The notes: generated by a model from the sequence alone, not told the origin. Counted from the first letter of the stretch, positions 33,429 through 46,280 are shown. The stretch: 64,000 nt of DNA from Neocallimastix lanati (nom. inval.) (GCA_016946835.1 JACVTC010000161.1:194501-258500), one strand, 5' to 3'. Numbers and translations: made by a program.

Positions 33429-35411
33429 TTATTTCCAAAGACTTGGATTTTTGAAATGTTGATCTAAAGGTTCACTGAACCAACGACCATTCAAAACTTT
33501 ACTAATGACTAAAGATTTTCCTTGTTCAGTGACTGAAGTATCCGCTTCCATTTCAGCAATGAGTTTTTCAAAGGAAGTAGAAACATCCTTACATTGAGCA
33601 GATGATTTATTGTCAATGGCATCTAAGACCATAGAAACTGGATGTTTTGGTGTCCATTTCTTCCAGAATGGAAGATCTTCGCCATTTGGATTTCCATCTT
33701 CAAGGAAGGACTTCAATTGCTTATTGAAAACTGTAGCCATGGCTTGATAGGCTTCACTCTTGAAATCATACATACCAGCATATCCATGTTCACTAGCAAG
33801 CATTGGAATGAATACACCATGGAACGATCCAACACCTGGAATTACATAGTCACTATATTCGGATCCGAAATCGACTTGGCAAAGGTAGATGTCATCCTTG
33901 TATTGATCGAACATCTTTTCAGCACTACTTTGAGCATTGAAGATACGGTACATTTCAGAACCGTAGTGAACTGAGAAGTCGTTAGCAGCCGTTTGATCTT
34001 TTGGTCCTGCTTCGAAAGCGGTTGGAATGTACCAAATGGAAGCACCAAAATTGAAGAAACTAAATTCAGTACTACCTGTTAACATAATTACGGGAACACT
34101 ATTCCATTTAGTGGTAGAGAATCCTTCTTTTGGAATGACAACATCATCATTGAATAAGTGAGGGAAAACACTCATACGAATACCCGCATTACCCATAAGA
34201 CTAACTAATCTTTCTGAACTGACACTGTATAACCATTCTTTGACTTCCTTACTGTCGGTCATTAACCATTCCTTAGCTTTTGCTTCACTGCTAGCAACTT
34301 TATCTTCAACAGCTAATGGAGCAAGAACAGAAGCCGTTCTCTTAACACTGTCATCAACATCGGCGACGGTCATACCACCTGAGAATACGATAGCTTTATG
34401 GAATTTATTAGTGAAGAGAGGACTAATCAACATAGCCATAACATCTCTACCACCAGCGGAAAAACCGGTAATAGTAATATTATCTGAATCACCACCAAAT
34501 CTTTCGGCATTTTCCTTAATCCAATCTAAAGCCTTAGCCATATCTAATAAAGCATAGTTACCAGTAGATCCCTTTTTAGTATGAAGAGCAGGTAAACTAT
34601 TGAAACCGAAAATACCTAAACGATAGTTAATACTGATGTAAATACAATTGTTCCTGAGAACGATTTCATTTCCTATTAATTCTCTGGAATGACCAGTTTG
34701 GTTGTTACCACCATGAATATAAACCATAACTGGTAACTTTTTGGCCTTTGGAGTGGAGTAAACATCCAAGTTTAAGCAATCCTCAGTACCAACTACTTTA
34801 TCATCACTCATTTGTAAAGCGATTTCACCTGGAGCGGTACAATTGAGAGCTTCTTTCCATGGTTTTGGATCCACTGGAGCTTCCCAACGAAGTTTACCCA
34901 CAGGAGCAGAAGCATATGGAATATTGTACCAAACCAAAACTTTATCATTATTTTCAGAATTACCAATAACAGGACCATAAGTAGTTTCACGAAGAAGAAG
35001 ATCAGAAACTTCTTCTTCTTCTACAATTTCAGTTTCTTCTTCTGGAACAGCTTTATAAGATGAAACTTCTTCGACTCCTTCGAAACTTTTAACATAATCT
35101 TCTTCAACATCTATAACGTCTTCTTCACTTTTTATTTTAATTTTTAAATGTAAAATATATAAATTAATTAATAAATATATTTTAATATTATTTATATAAA
35201 ATATTAAAAAAGATTATATTTTAATATTATTTATATAAAGTATTAAAAAAATACAATATATATATTTGTAAAAAAAAAATTAATTAGTAATTAGCCCTTA
35301 CGCTATATCTGTATTCCATTCTGATTCAGTTTCCTTAATGGCTTTCGCCTTTGAAATATTAATATATAAAATTGAAAATAATACTAATAAAAAGATATTT
35401 ATTGTCTTCAT
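33429..35411 (-). CDS. Secreted type-B carboxylesterase, copy 1
   Basis: CDS is complement(join(33429..35127, 35302..35411)), 602 residues. Exon 1 encodes a signal peptide (MKTINIFLLVLFSILYINIS); the GT-AG intron (174 bp, phase 2) follows GATATAGC^GTAAGG, and exon 2 begins TGAAGAAGAC after AAAAAG. A Glu/Asp-rich spacer precedes the alpha/beta-hydrolase (COesterase) domain. Visible motifs are EDCLNLDVY, oxyanion-hole HGGN, nucleophile elbow GFSAGG with Ser260, likely acid Glu391 (GSTEFSFF) and His473 (GSFHG). The usual elbow is GESAG, so Phe in place of Glu is odd. Likely role: hydrolysis of carboxylic esters outside the cell, plausibly plant-wall acyl esters. The exon-2 frame lacks an early ATG, so an intronless reading would start wrongly. 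The intron holds a ~39-bp tandem duplication absent from copy 2. Confidence 0.9.
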
Positions 35412-35604
35412 TTTTTAAGAAATTAAACAATTATTAACTTCTCTTTATATATATATATTAGTTTTAATAACTATATATTTATATAATTATTATTTTTTTT
35501 ATATTATTAAAACGTTAGAATTAATTAAAAATGAAATTGAAAACGATGATAATTTGAAATATTTATACTTTTTCTTTTTTTTTATATAAATTTATATATA
35601 TATG

Positions 35605-35630
35605 TTTTTTTTGGTACGATCAACTTTAAT
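35605..35630 (-). promoter_or_regulatory. Conserved element upstream of esterase 1
   Basis: In gene orientation AAAGTTGATCGTACCAAAA, about 200 bp before the start codon. Equivalent TCGTACC elements followed by an A-run lie at similar distances before copies 2 and 3, and a diverged form before copy 4. It could be a factor-binding site, but shared ancestry alone could also explain it. Confidence 0.4.
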
Positions 35631-38337
35631 TTATAAATTTATTATTATTAAAGATAAAATGAAAAAATAAACAAAATAATTCATTAAATTATTATTATCA
35701 AAGATTAAATTAAAAAGAAAAAAAATTATAATTTATAAAGTTATTATTATCAAAGATAAAATATATATAAAAAAAAAAGCAATAATATAATATTATTTAT
35801 ATTAATATTTTTTTCTTCATTGTTATTTTATTTTTGCATAAATATTAAAATGAATTTTATATTTTATATTATATTATTATTTATTATTAAAGAATGAAAA
35901 TAAAAAAGAATAATTCATAAAGTTATTATTATAAAGGATAAAATGAAAAAAAAAATAGTAGTAATAATAAAGTAATATAAAATTATTATTTATATTATTA
36001 ATATTATAAATAATTATATGAATTTTATACTTTATTACTATAAATATTTATATAATATTTTTCATTATTTATTATTAATAATACTACTATATTATTTTTT
36101 ATGATAATTTAATATAATTATATACTTTATATTTTAAAAATTCAGTAGTAAAAAATTTTGTTAATATTTAAAATATTTTAGTAGTTATATATTATAAACT
36201 TAATAATAATAATTTTTATTTTAGTTTAAAGTAATTTTAAAATATAATAATCCTTAATTATTATTAATAATAATAATATTAATTATATATTATTGATTAT
36301 TATAATTGATTGGAAATTATAGTTACACTAACTATAATTTTAACCATTATAAATAATTATTACTAAAAAAATAGAATTCTTTAGAATTAATATGCTTATA
36401 CTGATAATTAAAAATATTTACTTAAAAGATGAAAAATCAATTCTTATGTTAAAATATTCTCTTAAAAGTTGAAAAATATTAAACTTATTTAATATTTTTT
36501 TTTATAAATTTAAATACATTAAATTATATAATTTTAAAACTTGCTTTATAGCTATTTCTTATAAAATAAAGATAAAGAATATATTTAAAATAGCAATATT
36601 AAAAATTACAATAAAAAATAGAATTATTATTAATATTTTTTTTTTACTTTTTTTTAGTTTTAAATCCTTTTATCAATATTTTAATATAATTTTTATTAAA
36701 AATTTATATAATATTTAATTAATATATTAAATATTATATATAATATTTTATATATTAATATTAAGAATAACAAGTTTTAACTAATTATCTTTAATATTAA
36801 TATTATTATTTATTATAGTAATAATTTTTTTTTTTTTTTTTTTTTTTTTTTTGTAATTTTAATTTAAATATGTTAAGTATCGTTCGAATTATTAATTAGT
36901 TGTTACTTTTATTAAAATAAAATTTTAATATTTAATATATTGATTATATAAATTTATTTTATAAATAATAGTTAATTAATAATTAAGATATTAATTTAAA
37001 AAGGAATTAAATTTCTAATAAAATATATTAAAATAATTAAATAATTTTACCAAAAATATCGGTAAAACTTTTTTTTAAAGTAATCAAGTAAACAATTTAA
37101 AAAAATTTAATAAAATAATGTTTAAAATAATGAAGTAAACAATATAAAGTTAAGTTTAAGAAAATATTAAATATAAATATATATATATATTAATAATTTA
37201 TTATAAAGGTTAATAATAAATAATATAATAATTAATATTTGGAAGTTTAATTTTATTTTTTATTATTATTTGATTTTTGGATAAAATTCAATTTTATATT
37301 TTATATTTTATTATTAGTATAGATATAGTAATATTAGTAATCAATAGAAATAAAAAGTTATCTTTTTTATTCTATATATGATAATTCAAAAATTGTTTTT
37401 TCTTTTATTTATATCTTTTGAAATCGATCAAAAAAAAAATAATAATAAAAAATTATAAAAACTTAAAAAAAGAATAAAAAAAGAAAAAAAAATAAGAAAA
37501 AAAATAACATAAAAAATTTCAATAAAAAAATTTTTTTAAAAAAAAAAAAAAAAATAAAAACTATAATAAAATAAAGTAAATTTAAAAATAATATTGATAT
37601 TATTTATTTGTGTTTCTTTTTTTTTTTTTTTAAATTTAATATTATTATAAATATATTTTAATTTTTATATTATTTATAGTAGGACTGAATTATTTCAAAG
37701 AATAATAATTCTTAATTTTAAATAAAAAAAAATTTTTTTTTTTTATAATAATAAAAATATTATGGAATACTTAAAGAAAGGGGGATGTTGGATGCTAAAG
37801 TTCCGCAAAAATATTTAAACTTTGTACATTAAAGTATTATAAATATTTATAAAATTCAATTATATAATAATTTTTATGTAAAATATAAAAAGAAAAATTA
37901 ATTTTTTTTTTTATAAAATCAATATTCGGAGTCTTTTAAATATTTTAATAAAAAATATAAATAAAATAATAAAAAAAATTTAATTAATATTACATATCAT
38001 AGTATATTCATCAAATTTTATATTTATATATATAGGAAGTCTTAAATATTTTATTAAAATATACAAATAAATAAAAAATAAATTTAATTAAATAATATTA
38101 TTTTTCATAGTGTACTCATCATTTTATATATATATTCTTAAATTAATTGTAAATATAAAATACAAAATTAAAAGAATAAAATAAAAAAAAAAGAGTCTAT
38201 ATTTTTTAATATATTATGGTATTTTATTAAATTAATTATATCAATATATTTATAAAAAATTAAAATATAAAATATAAAAAATGAACTTTATATTTATTAC
38301 AAAACAAAATAACAATAAAAATAAGATTGTTATTATA

Positions 38338-38375
<38 letters not shown>

Positions 38376-38977
38376 TTAAAAAATTTAAATATTATTTTAT
38401 TTAATATTTTTTAAAATTATTATTTTATATTGTTTTATTTTGTTGTAACTTTTTTATATAATGTCTACTTATTATTTTAAAAAAAGTTTTACCGATATTT
38501 TTATATTTAAATTATTAAATTATTTTAATATAATTTATTAGAAATATTATAATATTAATATTAATAATAAAAGTATAATACTCATTTTATTATTTATTCA
38601 TAAATAAAATAAAAATGAAAAATAACATTAATAATATAAATAATAATAAATATTATTTTCATTTTATCTTTTATAATAATAACTTTATGAATTATTCTTT
38701 TTTATTTTCATTTAATCTTTAATAATAAATAATAATATAATATAAAGTATAAAATCATTTTAATATTTATGCAAAAATAAAATAACAATGAAGAAAAAAA
38801 TATTAATATAAATAATATTATATTATTATTTTTTTTTTATATATATTTTATCTTTGATAATAATAACTTTATAAATTATAATTTTTTTTCTTTTTAATTT
38901 AATCTTTGATAATAATAATTTATTGATTTATATTGTTTATTTTTTCATTTTATCTTAAATAATAATAAATTTATAAA

Positions 38978-39002
38978 TTAAAGTTGATCGTACCAAAAAA
39001 AA
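38978..39002 (+). promoter_or_regulatory. Conserved element upstream of esterase 2
   Basis: AAAGTTGATCGTACCAAAAA, about 212 bp before the start codon; inverted counterpart of the element at 35605-35630. Confidence 0.4.
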
Positions 39003-39205
39003 AATATATAAAAATAAATTTATAAAAGAAAAAAAAAAAAGTATAAATATTTCAAATTATCTTCATTCAATTTCATTTTTAATTAATTCTAACGTTTTAA
39101 TAATATAAAAAAAATAATTATATAAAATTATATAGTTATTAAAACTAATATATATATATATAAAGAGAAGTTAATAATTGCTTAAATATTTTAATATATT
39201 AAAAA

Positions 39206-41155
39206 ATGAAGACAATAAATATCTTTTTATTAGTATTATTTTCAATTTTATATATTAATATTTCAAAGGCGAAAGCCATTAAGGAAACTGAATCAGAATG
39301 GAATACAGATATAGCGTAAGGGCTAATTACTAATTATTTTTTTTTTTTTATAAATATATATATTGTATTTTTTTTAATACTTTATATAAATAATATTAAA
39401 ATATATTTATTAATTAATTTATATATTTTACATTTAAAAAATAAAATAAAAAGTGAAGAAGACGTTAAAGATGTTGAAGAAGATTATGTTAAAAGTTTCG
39501 AAGGAGTCGAAGAAGAAGTTTCATCTTATGAAGCTATTCCAGAAGAAGAAACTGAATTTGTAGAAGAAGAAGAAGTTTCTGATCTTCTTCTTCGTGAAAC
39601 TACTTATGGTCCTGTTATTGGTAACTCTGAAAATAATGATAAAGTTTTAGTTTGGTACAATATTCCATATGCTTCTGCTCCTGTGGGTAAACTTCGTTGG
39701 GAAGCTCCAGTGGATCCAAAACCATGGAAAGAAGCTCTCAATTGTACTGCTCCTGGTGAAATCGCTTTACAAGTGAGTGATGATAAAGTAGTTGGTACTG
39801 AAGATTGCTTAAACTTGGATGTTTACTCTACCCCAAAGGCTAAGAAATTACCAGTCATGGTTTACATTCATGGTGGTAACAATCAAACTGGTCATTCCAG
39901 AGAATTAATAGGAAATGAAATCGTTCTCAGGAACAATTGTATTTACATCAGTATTAACTATCGTTTAGGTATTTTCGGTTTCAATAGTTTACCTGCTCTT
40001 CATACTAAAAAGGGATCTACTGGTAACTATGCTTTATTAGATATGGCTAAGGCTTTAGATTGGATTAAGGAAAATGCCGAAAGATTCGGAGGAGATTCAG
40101 ATAATATTACTATTACCGGTTTTTCCGCTGGTGGTAGAGATGTTATGGCTATGTTGATTAGTCCTCTCTTTGCTAATAAATTCCATAAAGCTATCGTATT
40201 CTCAGGTGGTATGACCGTCGCGGATGTTGATGACAGTATTAAGAGAACGGCTTCTGTTCTTGCTCCATTAGCTGTTGAAGATAAAGTTGCTAGCAGTGAA
40301 GCAAAAGCTAAGGAATGGTTAATGACCGACAGTAAGGAAGTCAAAGAATGGTTATACAGTGTCAGTTCAGAAAGATTAGTTAGTCTTATGGGTAATGCGG
40401 GTATTCGTATGAGTGTTTTCCCTCACTTATTCAATGATGATGTTGTCATTCCAAAAGAAGGATTCTCTACCACTAAATGGAATAGTGTCCCCGTAATTAT
40501 GTTAACAGGTAGTACTGAATTCAGTTTCTTCAATTTTGGTGCTTCCATTTGGTACATTCCAACCGCTTTCGAAGCAGGACCAAAAGATCAAACGGCTGCT
40601 AATGAATTCTCAGTTCACTATGGTTCTGAAATGTACCGTATCTTCAATGCTCAAAGTAGTGCTGAAAAGATGTTCGATCAATACAAGGATGACATCTACC
40701 TTTGCCAAGTCGATTTCGGATCCGAATATAGTGACTATGTAATTCCAGGTGTTGGTTCTTTCCATGGTGTATTCATTCCAATGCTTGCTAGTGAACATGG
40801 ATATGCTGGTATGTATGATTTCAAGAGTGAATCCTATCAAGCCATGGCTACAGTCTTCAATAAGCAATTGAAGTCCTTCCTTGAAAGTGGAAATCCAAAT
40901 GGCGAAGATCTTCCATTCTGGAAGAAATGGACACCAAAACACCCAGTCTCTATGGTCTTAGATGCTGTTGACAATAAATCATCTGCTCAATGTAAGGATG
41001 TTTCTACTTCCTTTGAAAAACTCATTGCTGAAATGGAAGCCGATACTACGGTCACTGAACAAGGAAAATCATTAGTTATTAGTAAAGTTTTGAATGGTCG
41101 TTGGTTCAGTGAACCTTTAGATAAACATTTCAACAATCCAAGTCTTTGGAAATAA
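39206..41155 (+). CDS. Secreted type-B carboxylesterase, copy 2
   Basis: CDS is join(39206..39315, 39454..41155), 603 residues, with a 138-bp phase-2 GT-AG intron. The start is the ATG after AAAAA at 39206, giving the signal peptide MKTINIFLLVLFSILYINIS; a naive open frame would begin at a GTG at 39683 inside the catalytic domain. An acidic spacer (about residues 37-85) is followed by the hydrolase domain: EDCLNLDVY (from Glu153), HGGN (from His176), GFSAGG with Ser261, Glu392 and His474. Differs from copy 1 at few positions (for example DKHFNNPSLWK for DQHFKNPSLWK). Its 3' untranslated flank and the residues DTTVTEQ match copy 4 better than copy 1, so it looks mosaic. Confidence 0.92.
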
Positions 41156-41236
41156 ATAGAATCATAATTAATTAAAAAAAACAATTCCAATAGAATAATA
41201 AATAGAAATTAAAAAATTATACCTAATCAAAATAAC

Positions 41237-41282
<46 letters not shown>

Positions 41283-42108
41283 AACTAATTCGAAAAGAAA
41301 GAAATAATTCATTTATCATAAAAATTATATATTTATATATAAATTTTACTAAATATAAATTTATAGATAGAGTTTTAATTTCTTTATTATTTCAAAAATA
41401 TGAAATAATCGTATTTTTATAATGAAGATTTTAAAAAAGAAAATTATATAAAAATATATTTTATTACATTATAATGTTTGAATTATTAAGATATTTTTAA
41501 TTTATTTCAAAATAGATATTATTTACGTATAATAAGAAAAAAAAAATTTTTCTTTTTTTATTTTATTTGTATTATTTTCAATCAATCCAATAAACTAGAA
41601 ATAATAAAAAGATTTTTCTTTTAAAAAAAAAATAAATAAATAAATAAATAAAAAAAAGAAATAAAATAAATAAAAATTAAAAAATTAAAAAAAAAAAAAT
41701 AAATATTAAATTCATTAATCAAAAAATTAATTTAAAAATAATTTTAGTGTTTCTTTTTCTTTTAAATTTAAAATTATTATAAATACAAATATTTTATATT
41801 TTATTTTTTTTAAATATGAAATGATTCAAAATATATAATATTCTGTATTTATGTTTAAATTATTTAAAAGTTTTTTCTTTTCGTAATATTTATAAGGAAA
41901 ATATTGTTTTTATTTAAATATATATATTAGTTTATGAAATGATGATTTTTTCTTGTTTAAAAATAAATAATTTAAATAAATATTGAAAGATTCTGATACA
42001 TTATTTGCTATACATTCTCTATTTTTATAATATTTTAATGAGTTTTTTTTATTTTTTTTTTTTTTTTTAAAAAAAAAAGATTAATCTAAAAATTTCAAAA
42101 AATGGACA

Positions 42109-42477
42109 TTATTTATAATTGATATTTATGGTAAAAGTAGGAAATAAATAATAATAATTAATCATTTGGATTATTTTTTTTTTTTTTGGACTTTTTTTTG
42201 GATCAATTATTTCGATTAGATGATGATTGATTTTGAATGATGATACTGATAATAAACGTTGATTATCTTTTTTTGGATTATTATCATTTTTTTGATCATC
42301 ATTTTCATTATCATTTTGATCATCATTTTGGAGATTATTTTTTGGATTGATATCATCATATTCGGTTGATGATAAACGTTCATTATTATTTTCATTATCA
42401 TTATTATTATTTTCATTATCATCATCATCAATTATTATTTATTTCCTACTTTTACCATAAATATCAATTATAAATAA
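42109..42477. mobile_element. Foldback or MITE-like element with perfect 47-bp terminal inverted repeats
   Basis: 42109-42155 and 42431-42477 are perfect inverted repeats of 47 bp (outer end TTATTTATAATTGATATTTA). The 275-bp interior is strand-asymmetric. Read on the minus strand from about 42440 to 42163 it is open for roughly 90 codons with an Asp/Asn/Gln-rich, protein-like composition, including ERLSSTEYDDINPKNN and LLSVSSFKINHHLIEIID, and ends in Lys from an A-run. That suggests a captured gene fragment. No transposase and no clear target-site duplication are seen. It could also be a large transcribed hairpin. Confidence 0.7.
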
Positions 42478-43229
42478 GTAAAATGTAATAATATATATAT
42501 TTATAATATTTATAATAAAGTGATTTTGAACTTAATCTTTTTTAAATCCTGATTATATATTAAATTTTTTAATTAATATATTTTATTAGAAATTTAATTC
42601 ATATTTAATTAATATATTATTTATTATATAACTGTTTCTGAAAATCTTTCTTTCAATTCATTTATCATTAAATATGCTCTTATGCACTTATTTAATTGAC
42701 TTTTTTGTATATTCGTCGATACTGTTCAATATTATAATCCTGTTAGCATTCTCATTTTTTATGTGCTTTTTTATTGATGTTTATATCCTTAATATTTTTT
42801 GATATACAAATCACCTAATTCTTCGGAATCAAGGAATAATTTCAAGGTTAATGAATATTTAATATTTAATATATTGTATTTTTTTTATATTAACAATTGT
42901 TAATGAATTACTGAGTTGTAAAGACCCTTAATCTGATAAATATAACACTTAAAATCAGAAATGATATTTCTATTTTATTATGTGCTTATTAATTATTTAT
43001 TTTATTACTTATACATTATGAATTACCTATTCTTTTAATATGACATTATATGTTTTTTATGATCATTTTTCTGTAATGGTCTAAAATTGTTGTTTACATT
43101 TTACGTAACACTACATAATACTATTGAATAAAAATTCTTTTACATTTAATAATATAGTATAATGTACAATGTAATTAAACACATAATTGTGATATTTAAC
43201 AATTATTATTTTCATATATTTTAATATAT

Positions 43230-43320
43230 AAAAAAATTATTTCTTATCTTTTAGAATTATTTATTTTTCTTCGATTAGGTATAATTTTTAATTTCTATTT
43301 ATTATTTTATCGTTATTTTT
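43230..43320 (-). pseudogene. Orphan esterase 3'-flank fragment
   Basis: TTCGATTAGGTATAATTTTT followed by AATTTCTATTTATTATT closely matches the 3' flank of copy 4 (48010-48050) and copy 2 (41195-41235, inverted), but the DNA after it does not lead into esterase coding sequence. Copy 3's own stop lies 740 bp further on. Probably a relic of a rearranged copy. Confidence 0.5.
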
Positions 43321-43586
43321 TTTTTAATTTAAAATCTTACTATTTATAAAATAAAATATTTAGTACATAAATTTATAATAATATTAAATTCATAAAAAAA
43401 AAAAAAAAAAAAGAATGGCAAATATGTAAAACAATATTATTTTTAAATATATTTTATTTTATTTTATTTTATTTAATTATTATTTTATTTTATTATATTA
43501 TTTTATTATTATTTTTATTATTATTATTATTTTGAACTTTTATAATTTTATTTATTCATACTTTTTTTTTTATTTCGTTTTTATCG

Positions 43587-43617
<31 letters not shown>

Positions 43618-44062
43618 AATTTTTTTTATTATTAATTGTTTTTTTTTTTTTTTTTTTTTTTTTGATTGATTGAAAAAGATAATAAATAAAATTATTTGAA
43701 TTATTATATATAAATAAAAAAAAAAAAAAAAACTTTTTATTTCTATTGATTACTAAAAGTATCTATTTTAAAAAAAAAATAAAAAATATTTTCATAATTC
43801 AAACATTTTAACGAAATAAAATATCATTTATATAACTTTCATTTTTAAAATCTTCATTATATATATAATAACAAAGATATTAAAACTCTATCTATATATT
43901 TTTAAATATTTATATATATAATTTTTATATAAATTAATTATTTTTTTCTTTTTTTCATGTCCCTTCAATTTTATATAATTTTAATTTCTATTTTTAATTT
44001 CAATTTTTTATTTAATTGCAGTTTTATTTCTTTTTAATTTTCATATTTATTTTGATTTGATT

Positions 44063-46055
44063 TTACTTCCAGAGACTTGGGTTTTTAAAATGTTTATCTA
44101 AAATATCACTGAACCAACGACCATTCAAAACACTACCAATGACTAAAGATTTTCCTTGTTCAGTGACTGAAGTATCCGCTTCCATTTCAGCAATGAGTTT
44201 ATCAAAGGAAGTAGAAACATCCTTACATTGAGCAGATGATTTATTGTCAACAGCATCTAAGACCATAGAGACTGGATGTTTTGGAGTCCATTTCTTCCAG
44301 AATGGAAGATCTTCGCCATTTGGATTTCCATCTTCAAGGAAGGACTTCAATTGCTTATTGAAAACTGTAGCCATGGCTTGATAGGCTTCACTCTTGAAAT
44401 CATACATACCAGCATATCCATGTTCACTAGCAAGCATTGGAATGAATACACCATGGAACGATCCAACACCTGGAATTACATAGTCACTATATTCGGATCC
44501 GAAATCGACTTGGCAAAGGTAGATGTCATCCTTGTATTGATCGAACATCTTTTCAGCACTACTTTGAGCATTGAAGATACGGTACATTTCAGAACCATAG
44601 TGAACTGAGAATTCATTAGCAGCCGTTTGATCTTTTGATCCTGCTTCGAAAGCATTTGGAATGTACCAGATGGAAGCACCAAAGTTGAAGAAACTAAATT
44701 CAGTACTACCTGTTAACATAATTACGGGGACACTATTCCATTTAGTGGTAGAGAATCCTTCTTTTGGAATGACAACATCATCATTGAATAAGTGAGGGAA
44801 AACACTCATACGAATACCAGCATTACCCATAAGAGTAACTAATCTTTCTGAACTGACACTATATAACCATTCTTTGACTTCCTTACTGTCAGTCATTAAC
44901 CATTCCTTGGCTTTTGCTTCACTGCTAGCAACCTTATCTTCAACAGCTAATGGAGCAAGAACAGAAGCCGTTCTCTTAATACTATCATCAACATCGGCGA
45001 CGGTCATACCACCTGAGAATACGATAGCCTTATGGAATTTATTAGCAAAGAGAGGACTAATCAACATAGCCATAACATCTCTACCACCAGCGGAAAAACC
45101 GGTAATAGTAATATTATCTGAATCTCCTCCGAATCTTTCGGCATTTTCTTTAATCCAATCTAAAGCCTTAGCCATATCTAATAAAGCATAGTTACCAGTA
45201 GATCCCTTTTTAGTATGAAGAGCAGGTAAACTATTGAAACCGAAAATACCTAAACGATAGTTAATACTGATGTAAATACAATTGTCCCTGAGAACGATTT
45301 CATTTCCTATTAATTCTCTGGAATGACCAGTTTGGTTGTTACCACCATGAATATAAACCATAACTGGTAACTTTTTGGCCTTTGGAGTGGAGTAAACATC
45401 CAAGTTTAAGCAATCCTCAGTACCAACTACTTTATCATCACTCATTTGTAAAGCGATTTCACCTGGAGCGGTACAATTGAGAGCCTCTTTCCATGGTTTT
45501 GGATCCACTGGAGCTTCCCAACGAAGTTTACCCACAGGAGCAGAAGCATAAGGAATATTGTACCAAACTAAAACTTTATCATTATTTTCATAGCTACCAA
45601 TAACAGGACCATAGGTAGTTTTACGTAGAAGAAGAAGATCAGAAACTTCCTTTTCTTTTTCTTCTTCGTTGTCTTCTTCTTCTTCTATAACTTCATTTTC
45701 TTCTTCGACTTCATCATCATCAATAGCTGAATCTTCATCTACGACTTCGACATCTTTAACATCCTCTTCATCCACTTCAATATCATAATTATCTGAATCT
45801 TCACTATATATAAAAAAAATTTTTTTTTTTAATAAAATATATTGAATTAGTATGTTATATATATATCTATATATAAATATAAAAATATAAAATATAAATA
45901 ATAATAATAATAATAATAATAATAGTTAAAACTTACGCTAAATCTGTATTCCATTCTTCTAATTCTTTTTCAGATTTCTCAATGGCTTTTGCCTTTGAGA
46001 TATTAATATATAAAATTGAAATTAATACTAATAAAAAGATATTAAAAGTTTTCAT
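44063..46055 (-). CDS. Secreted type-B carboxylesterase, copy 3
   Basis: CDS is complement(join(44063..45803, 45937..46055)), 619 residues; intron 133 bp, phase 2 (GATTTAGC^GTAAGT, acceptor TATATAG). Signal peptide MKTFNIFLLVLISILYINIS, then KAKAIEKSEKELEEWNTDLA. The spacer between signal peptide and enzyme is longer and much more acidic than in copies 1 and 2 (runs such as EVIEEEEDNEEEKEKE). Catalytic domain as in the others: HGGN, GFSAGG with Ser277, Glu408, His490. Private changes include YIPNAFEAGSKDQ and ERLVTLMGN. The C-terminal VIGSVLNGRWFSDILDKHF is shared with copy 4, against VISKVLNGRWFSEPLD in copies 1 and 2. Role as for copy 1. Confidence 0.92.
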
Positions 46056-46280
46056 TTTTTATATTTATTTATATATTTTTTTTATTTTTATGTTTAATAT
46101 TAAAGAATAAAAAATATTTTTTAAAATTATAATAATTAAATAATTTTATGTAATTATTATTTAATTATATTATTATAATGTTAGAATTAAATGAAAATTT
46201 AAAAAAAAAAAAAGGAATAATTTGAGATATATATATACTTTTTCTTTTTTATTTTATATTTTATTTTTTATTTTTATTTT

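Larger units (their letters stand above)
33000..35960 (-). repeat. Left arm of the large inverted duplication (esterase 1)
   Basis: Matches 38640-41600 in reverse complement, colinear throughout: paired positions sum to about 74,610 at the 3' flank and 74,617 at the start codon. It covers 3' flank, gene, intron and about 550 bp of upstream DNA. The spacer between arms (35961-38639) shows only a short further match (37002-37080 with 38460-38545, inverted). Confidence 0.88.
35412..39205. other. Spacer between divergent esterases 1 and 2
   Basis: No gene. The outer ~550 bp on each side are inverted copies of each other; the middle is AT-rich. A small patch at 37780-37815 (GGGGGATGTTGGATGCTAAA) has more G+C but no recognisable feature. 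TTTTAAAATCAATATTCGGA and GTCTTTTAAATATTTTAATA near 37920 resemble 38035-38060, suggesting a short direct duplication. Confidence 0.6.
38640..41600 (+). repeat. Right arm of the large inverted duplication (esterase 2)
   Basis: Reverse complement of 33000-35960, with small indels, intron-length difference and a few codon changes. It makes a head-to-head (divergent) gene pair. Confidence 0.88.
41156..44062. other. Spacer between convergent esterases 2 and 3
   Basis: No conventional gene. It contains the 3' flank of copy 2, the foldback element at 42109-42477, an apparently orphaned esterase 3'-flank fragment at about 43230-43320, and the 3' flank of copy 3. The remainder is AT-rich; 42640-43200 is a little less monotonous, without recognisable content. 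Confidence 0.6.

Noticed and set aside
33642-34557. Antisense open frames of 105-110 codons inside each esterase
   Set aside because: They recur at the same place in all four copies because the coding strand is conserved; catalytic motifs are on the other strand.
39683-41155. Esterase 2 as an intronless gene starting at 39683
   Set aside because: 39683 is a GTG within a conserved domain. The frame is open upstream to a splice acceptor at 39453, and a signal-peptide exon with a proper donor lies at 39206-39315, as in all four copies.
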